Shown here: piece after piece, positions 50,635-61,600 of the stretch
Position numbering within the stretch: position 1 is the first letter of the stretch
Layout: each line of letters starts with the position of its first letter
Source: Siphonodentalium dalli
Taxonomy: Eukaryota; Mollusca; Scaphopoda; Gadilida; Siphonodentaliidae
Assembly: GCA_032622095.1 (NCBI GenBank)
Contig: CP136062.1
Location: forward strand, 158,840,875 to 158,904,874
Direction of reading: 5' to 3'
DNA: 64,000 nucleotides
Notes under the pieces: model-generated
The model's input: the letters and a program-made list of their open reading frames with translations, nothing else
The model's database searches: none
Told to the model about the DNA's origin: nothing
Translations under genes and position numbers: made by a program

Positions 50635-51108
50635 GTTTGTTTACCGCAATTAGTTATGGTCCATCAATTTTGTAAAGGTGGCAAAATTATTGCTTATTAT
50701 TATATCACTGTGTGATATAGCATTGGAGGTCTGTGCAGACAGCTACCAACGATAGTTTCCGGAACAGACAAAGATAATTAACTGAAAAAAATACTGTTGT
50801 CATTAGTGAGAGACGAACGGTATGTTATAAACAATTACTTTCACCAATGCAAATTATACAGAGCATTGCTTTTTGTGACTCGTATTTAACCACATTCAAT
50901 TAACTATCAATGGATCTTTGCAGATTTGTTTTATCCACCGAATAATTTGTTAGCGACTGTTGAAGGCGTTTAAACAAATTTATAAAAACATTTTACCAAA
51001 TGTAATTATGTTTTGCCATCGACAAGTTTGTTTTTTGCCACTGGCAATTTTGGTAATTGCCAGCGCAACCTTGTATAATAAGCTAAATGGTTACCAACCT
51101 AATTTCAG

Positions 51109-51306
51109 CTGATGGTCGCTGGACTGCCTGGAAAATTGACTACAGAAAATTATTGCGGCTTAGAGATGGATTCGGAAGTGGCGGATGTACAGCTATATGT
51201 GGCGGTGGACTGAGATACTATAAGAGAACATGTACTGGTGGTGCAAAATGTAATGGAAAGAGCGAAATGATGAGATATTGTAACATGCACTCTTGCAAAG
51301 ACACAG
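51109..51306 (+). CDS. TSP1 domain exon C (single intact copy)
   Basis: 198 nt, phase 1/1, acceptor CCAACCTAATTTCAG|CT, donor ACAG|GTACGT. It encodes DGRWTAWKID, a basic loop (YRKLLRLRDGFGSGG), then CTAICGGGLRYYKRTCTGGA, then KCNGKSEMMRYC and HSCKDT. It is a more distant TSR than A/B, with WTAW, six cysteines and a shorter third strand lacking NKPAP. Its GGGLRYYKRTC resembles the CGDGLEYYKGTC of relic T, so C and T are probably one lineage. It gave rise to the C' relics, which keep its acceptor and first 20 or so bases. CTAIC lacks the O-fucose Ser/Thr. Confidence 0.85.
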
Positions 51307-51461
51307 GTACGTATGGCATAGCATAGGTGAACAAATATCATGAAATCAGCAGTTTCATTAACATTTCTGGTCAGTTCCAAACTGTCTGACCCAAGAGTCA
51401 CATACTCTTAAAGACTATCCTTACACTAATGTTTGTGAATCAACATGAATAAAATTGACAA

Positions 51462-53190
51462 GTGAGTATCCATATACTATGATTACTGGACGAGTTAGTA
51501 GCCAGCCACTATGATTACTGGAGAGTGAGTAGCCAGACACTATTATTACTGGACGAGTGAGTAGCCAGACACTATGATTACTGGACGAGTGAGTATCCAG
51601 ACACTATGATTACTGGACGAGTGAGTATCCATATAAAATGATTACTGGACGAGTGAGTAGCCAGATACTATGATTACTGGACGAGTGAGTAGCCATATAC
51701 TATTATTACTGGACGAGTGAGCAGCCAGATACTATGATTACTGGACGAGTGAGTAGCCAGACACTATGATTACTGGACGAGTGAGTATCCAGACACTATG
51801 ATTACTGGATGAGTGAGTATCCAGACACTATGATTACTGGACGAGTGAGTAGCCAGATACTATGATTACTGGACGATTGAGTAGCCAGACACTATGGTTA
51901 CTGGACGAGTGAGTAGCCAGACATTATGATTACTGGACGAGTGAGTAGCCATATACTATTATTACTGGACGAGTGAGTAGCCAGACACTATTATTACTGG
52001 ACGAGTGAGTAGCCAGCCACTATGATTACTGGACGAGTGAGTAGTCAGCCACTATGATTACTGGACGAGTGAGTAGCCAGACACTATGATTACTGGACGA
52101 GTGAGTATCCAGACACTATGATTACTGGACGAGTAAGTAGCCAGCCACTATGATTACTGGACGAGTGAGTAGCCAGATACTATGATTACTGGACGAGTGA
52201 GCAGCCAGACACTATGATTACTGGACGAGTGAGTATCCAGACACTATGATTACTGGACGAGTAAGTAGCCAGCCACTATGATTACTGGACGAGTGAGTAG
52301 CCAGATACTATGATTACTGGACGATTGAATAGCAGACACTATTATTACTGGACGAGTGAGTAGCCAGACATTATGATTACTGGACGGCTGAGTATCCAGA
52401 CACTATGATTACTGGACGAGTGAGTATCCAGACACTATGATTACTGGACGAGTGAGTAGCCAGATACTATGATTACTGGACGAGTGAGTATCCAGACACT
52501 ATGATTACTGGACGAGTGAGTAGCCAGATACTATGATTACTGGACGACTGAGTATCCAGACACTATGATTACTGGACGAGTGAGTAGCCAGATACTATGC
52601 TTACTGGACGATTGAGTAGCCAGACACTATGGTTACTGGACGAGTGAGTAGCCAGACATTATGATTACTGGACGAGTGAGTAGCCAGCCACTATGATTAC
52701 TGGACGAGTGAGTAGCCAGACACTATTATTACTGGACGAGTGAGTATCCAGACACTATGATTACTGGACGAGTGAGTAGCCAGACATTATGATTACTGGA
52801 CGAGTGAGTAGCCAGACACTATGATTACTGGAGGAGTGAGTATCCAGACACTATTATTACTGGACGAGTGAGTAGCCAGATACTATGATTACTGGACGAG
52901 TGAGTAGCCATACACTATGATTATTGGACGAGTGAGTATCCAGACACTATGATTAATGGACGAGTGAGTAGCCAGACACTATGATTACTGGACGAGTGAG
53001 TAGCCAGACACTATTATTACTGGACGAGTGAGTAGCCATACACTATGATTACTGGACGAGTGAGTATCCAGACACTATGATTACTGGACGAGTGAGTAGC
53101 CAGACACTATTATTACTGGACGAGTGAGTATCCAGACACTATGATTACTGGACGAGTAAGTATCCAGATACTATGATTACTGGACGAGTG
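51462..53190. repeat. 32-bp minisatellite, about 54 copies
   Basis: Head-to-tail 32-bp monomer: ATGATTACTGGACGAGTGAG followed by TAGCCAGACACT. Recurrent variants are TAGCC or TATCC, AGACACT, AGATACT or AGCCACT, and ATGATT or ATTATT. One copy near 52330 is 31 bp. Stop codons occur in every frame, so it is noncoding. It lies in the intron between exon C and exon D. Almost every monomer contains GTGAGT, which matches the +1 to +6 consensus of a 5' splice site. Confidence 0.95.
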
Positions 53191-54239
53191 TGGCACTCAT
53201 CTATTATTGCTGAAAATTTCAACCACATAAATGACCACTGGGAAAATAGTGAATTTACAGATATGGCGATATCATGTATCAAATATACGTTATATTTAAT
53301 TCACATTTATTTTAAAATATAGCAAAATCCTTAAAGTTGATGTTTGATTCCAATTAAATGTCATGTAAACATCTACATCTGGTATCCTGATATCAGTTAT
53401 CAGCACTCGACTGCACTTAGATTAATTGAATAGAGGTTACAATCAACTAAATATTTCCCATAGACGACAGTGTTAGGGTTAAGCCATCCCCACGATTCAT
53501 TGCCCTACTGAGCCAAACTTTAAATACTTTTGCGTGTAGAACTCCATGTCGGACATAAGATGTCAAAAAAGAAATGGTGCTTCACCATACTTATTCCTGG
53601 AAGTAAATTGGCATTTCCACAACTACCCCCTTTTGTGCACAATATTTTAATATTAAAAATACCCCACCCCCTACCAAATTTGACGACCAATGTAGCCGCT
53701 TGACGAACAATCCCACACAAATATCCTCGCCTAATATTGATCTCACTTCGCCTCATATGACACCATATCCGACCAATAAGCGTCCCGTAACTTATATTAT
53801 ATGGACCTAAACGCGGTTTTTAAAACAGTCAATATAAAACTATTTCCATACGAAATAAGCCCATATTGGCTTCTTTAACCTACCGTTTTCGTCGACACAA
53901 CTTACCAGATACACGCTCTTTATAATGTGTTTTAAATGCTGGCGCGCGCCATTCAACGAAATAACAGGTATGTTCTTATTTCACAATCAAATAAGTTCAA
54001 TATGAACCTCTGTGAACATTTAGGTCCAATATGAACCTATTTGCACGACGATATATTACCCCTTGTAGTCGCTGGTGGATAATACTCGATTTTTCTGCCA
54101 TCCTCACATAATAAACAGTGATGTGGCGAGAGGGTCTCCGTTGGGTTCCCCCCCCCCCCCCTGGAATTCCAAACCTGCACCCCTGAACCAGCAATATGTA
54201 AAAGTCCGAAGAATTCCATTTACATCACCGCCTTGAGTT
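53191..54239. other. Intronic single-copy stretch
   Basis: About 1 kb with no supported gene. It contains a run of 14 C at 54148-54161 and the palindromic GGCGCGCGCC near 53941. Minus-strand open frames at 53520-53756 and 53997-54194 have no recognisable domain or repeat support and I do not call them. Confidence 0.6.
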
Positions 54240-54683
54240 CAAGCCTGAAGTTAGTGCGTAGTGTATCTGACATTAACTTTTGCAGATTGAGGTCCCAGAG
54301 GGTGAATTCAGTGATTCTACACAGCACATCACAAAATTCACCCTCTGGACCTGATTCTGCATAGGCCTCATATTCTGGAAAGTATCTACAGTCTCAAATT
54401 AACATTGTTTTAGTTACTGTTCCATTCTGTTCAATTCTCTATATCCACCAATCTGCAGACGATAAAATGCATAAACGAGGTGACTAATTTGGGTGAACAT
54501 TACCAACTTCAACTGGGGAACTTCAATCTTATCCTATGTCTCCCTTAGCAGCTGAGGCTTAGACAGAATGAGTTTCAAGCGGGTGAATTTGGTCATGCTA
54601 CCACACTATGCGCGATAGTATCACTAAATTAAACCTCTGGGGACCTCATTCTGCAAATGTCAGACACACTAAATCCAGACTTG
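54240..54683. repeat. Inverted-repeat (foldback) element of about 444 bp
   Basis: The left part (from CAAGCCTGAAGTTAGTG at 54240) and the reverse complement of the right end (CAAGTCTGGATTTAGTG) align over about 130 bp with scattered mismatches and indels. They share TCTGACATT, TTTGCAGA, TGAGGTCCC, AGAGG, TTAGTGAT or TCAGTGAT, and AAATTCACCC. Several CTCTGG/CCAGAG and GGACCT/AGGTCC words recur inside. This structure suits a nonautonomous foldback or MITE-type element in the intron just upstream of exon D. No clear target-site duplication is seen. Confidence 0.7.
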
Positions 54684-54783
54684 CTCGAATTGTGAGTTGA
54701 GACGACACCACCCATTGTCGACAATGCGAAGATCATATGCCTGTCGTGTTTTAAATTTTAAATTCGAAATTATTTTTTCCCAG

Positions 54784-54915
54784 AACATGGAGGCATGTTT
54801 TCATGGGATGACGGCGACGATGACACCGATTGGGAAGGTAAAGGTCAGACTGGCGGTATGGAGTATGGTGAATGGCGTAAACACCATAGATACGGATTCA
54901 GCAAGTTCATACAAG
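54784..54915 (+). CDS. Exon D, Asp-rich segment (function unknown)
   Basis: Candidate internal exon of 132 nt, phase 1/1, matching the frame of the TSR exons. The acceptor is strong (TTATTTTTTCCCAG|AA) and the donor good (CAAG|GTAAAT). It encodes HGGMFSWDDGDDDTDWEGKG and then a Gly/His/aromatic part (QTGGMEYGEWRKHHRYGFSK, then FIQ). It has no cysteine and is not a TSR. The run of Asp could bind cations or form an acidic spacer. A second good donor lies inside it, GAAG|GTAAAG after 54837, also phase 1; using it would shorten the exon to 54 nt without a frameshift. I recognise no domain. The call rests on splice signals and phase only. Confidence 0.6.
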
Positions 54916-55600
54916 GTAAATTCTTGCAGGGGTTTGTCATTAAGGGTGGGAGGACCTCACTTGACTTGACCATAACCACATGTGTACCATGATAATAAGC
55001 AACTTGAAATATTGTTTGCTGCAAATTATGTATTTTTTTTTAGTTCTAAGCAAAAATGTTTGTTTTGTTGGATTCACTTACCCCATCACTATTATTTGTT
55101 GAATGGGTAATTATTTTAGTGGAAGATAGAAAATTTGATTATTGTTTTTGAAAACTTAGTCCGAGCACATGTTTACAGTGAATCAGGAAACAAGACATTT
55201 TGCAGTCAAATTTTCAAGGTAGATTTCTTATTTTGTTATACATTTGTCATCTACAATGTTTTTCTGCATCATTTACAGATGTGGCAACTTGTGTGCAATC
55301 TATAAATTTTAGATGGACAAAACACATTTTCAGTTTGATACTAGTTGAGATCTCCAGAACATTAAGAAAATAAAACATGAGCCAAAAATAAAGAAAACTA
55401 AACGAGCATGTCACTTTAGTTCACACGTGTTTTATGTAATACTACACAAGGTTGATATCAGATTCATATTATGTTCTCACTTCTAACGACCAAAATTCAC
55501 GAGCGCCAAATATCATCCTAAACTGTCAATGGTAACTGCTCACTTGCAAGCTATATAAAACCTCAAGATACGTAAGATATCCTAACTTGTTACATACACT
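54916..55600 (+). other. Start of the intron after exon D
   Basis: About 685 bp of AT-rich sequence after the GTAAAT donor, with no further exon recognised. It leads directly into the large satellite. The next exon, if any, is outside the window. Confidence 0.5.
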
Positions 55601-58600
55601 GGATTGTCCGGACATTTTACATGTATAATCAGTATCATATGACTGATGAAGTGGCGGATTGTCCGGACATTTTACATGTATAATCAGTATAATATGACTG
55701 ATGAAGGGGGATTGTCCGGACATTTTACATACATACTCAGTATCATATGACTGATGAAGGCGGATTGTCCGGACATTTTACATATATAATCAGTATCATA
55801 TGACTGATGAAGTGGCGGATTGTCCGGACATTTTACATGTATGATCAGTATCATATGACTGATGAAGTGGCGGATTGTCCGGACATTTTACATGTATAAT
55901 CAGTATCATATGACTGATGAATGCGGATTGTCCCGACATTTTACATATATAATCAGTATCATATGACTAATGAAGGCGGATTGTCCGGACATTTTACATA
56001 TATAATCAGTATCATATGACTGATGAAGTGGCGGGTTGTCCGGACATTTTACATGTATAATCAGTATAATATGACTGATGAAGTGGCGGATTGTCCGGAC
56101 ATTTTACACGTATAATCAGTATAATATGACTGATGAAGTGGCGGATTGTCCGGACATTTTACATGTATGATCAGTATCATATGACTGATGAAGTGGCGGA
56201 TTGTCCGGACATTTTACATGTATAATCAGTATTATATGACTGATGAATGCGGATTGTCCCGACATTTTACATATATAATCAGTATCATATGACTAATGAA
56301 GGCGGATTGTCCGGACATTTTACATATATAATCAGTATCATATGACTGATGAAGTGGCGGGTTGTCCGGACATTTTACATGTATAATCAGTATAATATGA
56401 CTGATGAAGTGGCGGATTGTCCGGACATTTTACACGTATAATCAGTAAAATATGACTGATGAAGTGGCGGATTGTCCGGACATTTCACATATATAATCAG
56501 TATCATATGACTGATGAAGGCGGATTGTCCGGACATTTTACATGTATAATCAGTATAATATGACTAATGAAGTGGCGGATTGTCCGGACATTTTACATAT
56601 ATAATCAGTATCATATGACTGATGAAGTGGCGGATTGTCCGGACATTTTACATGTATGATCAGTATCATATGACTGATGAAGTGGCGGATTGTCCGGACA
56701 TTTTACATGTATAATCAGTATAATATGACTGATGAAGGCGGATTGTCCGGACATTTTACATGTATAATCAGTATAATATGACTCATGAAGTGGCGGATTG
56801 TCCGGACATTTTACATGTATAATCAGTATCATATGACTGATGAAGTGGCGGGTTGTCCGGACATTTTACATGTATAATCAGTATAATATGACTGATGAAG
56901 TGGCGGATTGTCCGGACATTTTACATATATAATCAGTATCATATGACTGATGAAGTGGCGGATTGTCCGGACATTTTACATGTATGATCAGTATCATATG
57001 ACTGATGAAGTGGCGGATTGTCCGGACATTTTACATGTATAATCAGTATAATATGACTCATGAAGTGGCGGATTGTCCGGACATTTTACATGTATAATCA
57101 GTATCATATGACTGATGAAGTGGCGGATTGTCCGGACATTTTACATGTATGATCAGTATCATATGACTGATGAAGTGGCGGATTGTCCGGACATTTTACA
57201 TGTATAATCAGTATAATATGACTGATGAAGTGGCGGATTGTCCGGACATTTTACATGTATGATCAGTATCATATGACTGATGAAGTGGCGGATTGTCCGG
57301 ACATTTTACATGTATAATCAGTATAATATGACTGATGAAGTGGCGGATTGTCCGGACATTTACATGTATAATCAGTATCATATGACTGATGAAGTGGCGG
57401 ATTGTCCGGACATTTTACATGTATAATCAGTATAATATGACTCATGAAGTGGCGGATTGTCCGGACATTTTACATGTATGATCAGTATCATATGACTGAT
57501 GAAGTGGCGGATTGTCCGGACATTTTACATGTATAATCAGTATAATATGACTGATGAAGTGGCGGATTGTCCGGACATTTTACATGTATAATCAGTATCA
57601 TATGACTGATGAAGTGGCGGATTGTCCGGACATTTTACATGTATGATCAGTATCATATGACTGATGAAGTGGCGGATTGTCCGGACATTTTACATGTATA
57701 ATCAGTATCATATGACTGATGAATGCGGATTGTCCCGACATTTTACATATATAATCAGTATCATATGACTAATGAAGGCGGATTGTCCGGACATTTTACA
57801 TATATAATCAGTATCATATGACTGATGAAGTGGCGGGTTGTCCGGACATTTTACATGTATAATCAGTATAATATGATTGATGAAGGCGGATTGTCCGGAC
57901 ATTTTACATATATAATCAGTATCATATGACTGATGAAGGCGGATTGTCCGGACATTTTACATGTATAATCAGTATAATATGACTGATGAAGTGGCGGATT
58001 GTCCGGACATTTTACATATATAATCAGTATAATATGACTGATGAAGGCGGATTGTCCGGACATTTTACATGTATAATCAGTATCATATGACTGATGAAGG
58101 CGGATTGTCCGGACATTTTACATGTATAATCAGTATAATATGACTCATGATGTGGCGGGTTGTCCGGACATTTTACATGTATAATCAGTATAATATGACT
58201 CATGAAGTGGCGGGTTGTCCGGACATTTTACATGTATAATCAGTATCATATGACTCATGAAGTGGCGGATTGTCCGGACATTTTACATGTATAATCAGTA
58301 TAATATGACTGATGAAGGCGGATTGTCCGGACATTTTACATGTATAATCAGTATCATATGACTCATGAAGTGGCGGGTTGTCCGGACATTTTACATGTAT
58401 AATCAGTATCATGTGACTGATGAAGGCGGATTGTCCGGACATTTTACATGTATAATTAGTATAATATGACTCATGAAGGCGGATTGTCCGGACATGTTAC
58501 ATGTATAATCAGTATCATGTGACTGATGAAGGCGGATTGTCCGGACATTTTACATGTATAATCAGTATAATATGACTCATGAAGTGGCGGATTGTCCGGA

Positions 58601-61600
58601 CATTTTACATGTATAATCAGTATAATATGACTCATGAAGTGGCGGATTGTCCGGACATGTTACATGTATAATCAGTATCATGTGACTGATGAAGGCGGAT
58701 TGTCCGGACATTTTACATGTATAATCAGTATAATATGACTGATGAAGTGGCGGATTGTCCGGACATTTTACATGTATAATCAGTATCATATGACTGATGA
58801 AGTGGCGGATTGTCCGGACATTTTACATGTATAATCAGTATCATATGACTGATGAAGTGGCGGATTGTCCGGACATTTTACATGTATAATCAGTATCATA
58901 TGACTGATGAAGGCGGATTGTCCGGACATTTTACATATATAATCAGTATAATATGACTGATGAAGGCGGATTGTCCGGACATTTTACATGTATAATCAGT
59001 ATCATATGACTGATGAAGTGGCGGATTGGCCGGACATTTTACATGTATAATCAGTATAATATGACTGATGAAGGCGGATTGTCCGGACATTTTACATGTA
59101 TAATCAGTATAATATGACTCATGAAGTGGCGGATTGTCCGGACATTTTACATGTATCATCAGTATCATATGACTGATGAAGTGGCGGATTGGCCGGACAT
59201 TTTACATGTATAATCAGTATCATATGACTGATGAAGTGGCGGATTGTCCGGACATTTTACATGTATAATCAGTATAATATGACTCATGAAGTGGCGGATT
59301 GTCCGGACATTTTACATATATAATCAGTATCATATGACTGATGAAGTGGCGGGTTGGCCGGACATTTTACATATATAATCAGTATAATATGACTCATGAA
59401 GTGGCGGATTGTCCGGACATTTTATATATATAATCAGTATCATATGACTCATGAAGTGGCGGATTGTCCGGACATTTTACATGTATAATCAGTATAATAT
59501 GACTGATGAAGTGGCGGATTGTCCGGACATTTACATGTATAATCAGTATCATATGACTGATGAAGTGGCGGGTTGTCCGGACATTTTACATGTATAATCA
59601 GTATCATATGACTGATGAAGTGGCGGATTGTCCGGACATTTTACATGTATAATCAGTATAATATGACTGATGAAGTGGCGGGTTGTCCGGACATTTTACA
59701 TGTATAATCAGTATCATATGACTGATGAAGTGGCGGATTGTCCGGACATTTTACATGTATAATCAGTATAATATGACTGACGAAGTGGCGGGTTGTCCGG
59801 ACATTTTACATGTATAATCAGTATCATATGACTGATGAAGTGGCGGATTGTCCGGACATTTTACATATATAATCAGTATCATATGACTGATGAAGTGGCG
59901 GATTGTCCGGACATTTTACATGTATAATCAGTATAATATGACTCATGAAGTGGCGGATTGGCCGGACATTTTACATGTATATTCAGTATCATGTGACTGA
60001 TGAAGGCGGATTGTCCGGACATTTTACATGTATAATCAGTATAATATGACTGATGAAGTGGCGGATTGTCCGGACATTTTACATGTATGATCATTTTACA
60101 TGTATGATCAGTATCATATGACTGATGAAGTGGCGGATTGTCCGGACATTTTACATGTATAATCAGTATAATATGACTGATGAAGTGGCGGATTGTCCGG
60201 ACATTTTACATGTATGATCAGTATCATATGACTGATGAAGGCGGATTGTCCGGACATTTTACATGTATAATCAGTATAATATGACTGATGAAGTGGCGGA
60301 TTGTCCGGACATTTTACACGTATAATCAGTATCATATGAATGATGAAGTGGCGGATTGTCCGGACATTTTACATGTATAATCAGTATAATATGACTGATG
60401 AAGTGGCGGATTGTCCGGACATTTACATGTATAATCAGTATCATATGACTGATGAAGTGGCGGATTGTCCGGACATTTTACATGTATAATCAGTATAATA
60501 TGACTCATGAAGTGGCGGATTGTCCGGACATTTTACATGTATGATCAGTATCATATGACTGATGAAGTGGCGGATTGTCCGGACATTTTACATGTATAAT
60601 CAGTATAATATGACTGATGAAGTGGCGGATTGTCCGGACATTTTACATGTATAATCAGTATCATATGACTGATGAAGTGGCGGATTGTCCGGACATTTTA
60701 CATGTATGATCAGTATCATATGACTGATGAAGTGGCGGATTGTCCGGACATTTTACATGTATAATCAGTATCATATGACTGATGAATGCGGATTGTCCCG
60801 ACATTTTACATATATAATCAGTATCATATGACTAATGAAGGCGGATTGTCCGGACATTTTACATATATAATCAGTATCATATGACTGATGAAGTGGCGGG
60901 TTGTCCGGACATTTTACATGTATAATCAGTATAATATGATTGATGAAGGCGGATTGTCCGGACATTTTACATATATAATCAGTATCATATGACTGATGAA
61001 GGCGGATTGTCCGGACATTTTACATGTATAATCAGTATAATATGACTGATGAAGTGGCGGATTGTCCGGACATTTTACATGTATAATCAGTATAATATGA
61101 CTCATGAAGTGGCGGGTTGTCCGGACATTTTACATGTATAATCAGTATAATATGACTGATGAAGGCGGATTGTCCGGACATTTTACATGTATAATCAGTA
61201 TCATATGACTCATGAAGTGGCGGGTTGTCCGGACATTTTACATGTATAATCAGTATCATGTGACTGATGAAGGCGGATTGTCCGGACATTTTACATGTAT
61301 AATCAGTATAATATGACTCATGAAGGCGGATTGTCCGGACATGTTACATGTATAATCAGTATCATATGACAGATGAAGTGGCGGATTGTCCGGACATTTT
61401 ACATGTATAATCAGTATAATATGACTGATGAAGTGGCGGATTGTCCGGACATTTTATATATATAATCAGTATCATACGACTGATGAAGTGGCGGATTGTC
61501 CGGACATTTTACATGTATAATCAGTATAATATGACTGATGAAGTGGCGGATTGTCCGGACATTTTACATGTATAATCAGTATCATATGACTGATGAAGTG

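Larger units (their letters stand above)
46875..51089 (+). repeat. Unit 9, rearranged and terminal copy of the shorter array
   Basis: About 4.2 kb. The stretch that carries the first B exon in units 7 and 8 is missing: TTATGTATGTAT runs straight into AAACCCACTTGCC at 49092. An intact B (49367) occupies the slot taken by relic B2 elsewhere. A second C'/B2/B3 set follows (50056, 50179, 50416). The unit keeps the undeleted AATCATTTTGCACC sequence. It continues without a break through AAGCTAAATGG into exon C, so it probably preserves the ancestral right border. Confidence 0.85.

Noticed and set aside
51462-53190. Possible CRISPR-like array
   Set aside because: The repeats abut with no unique spacers and the genome is clearly eukaryotic, so this is an ordinary minisatellite.
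53520-53756. 78-codon minus-strand frame in the single-copy stretch
   Set aside because: No recognisable domain and no splice or repeat support; its length is expected by chance in this much sequence.
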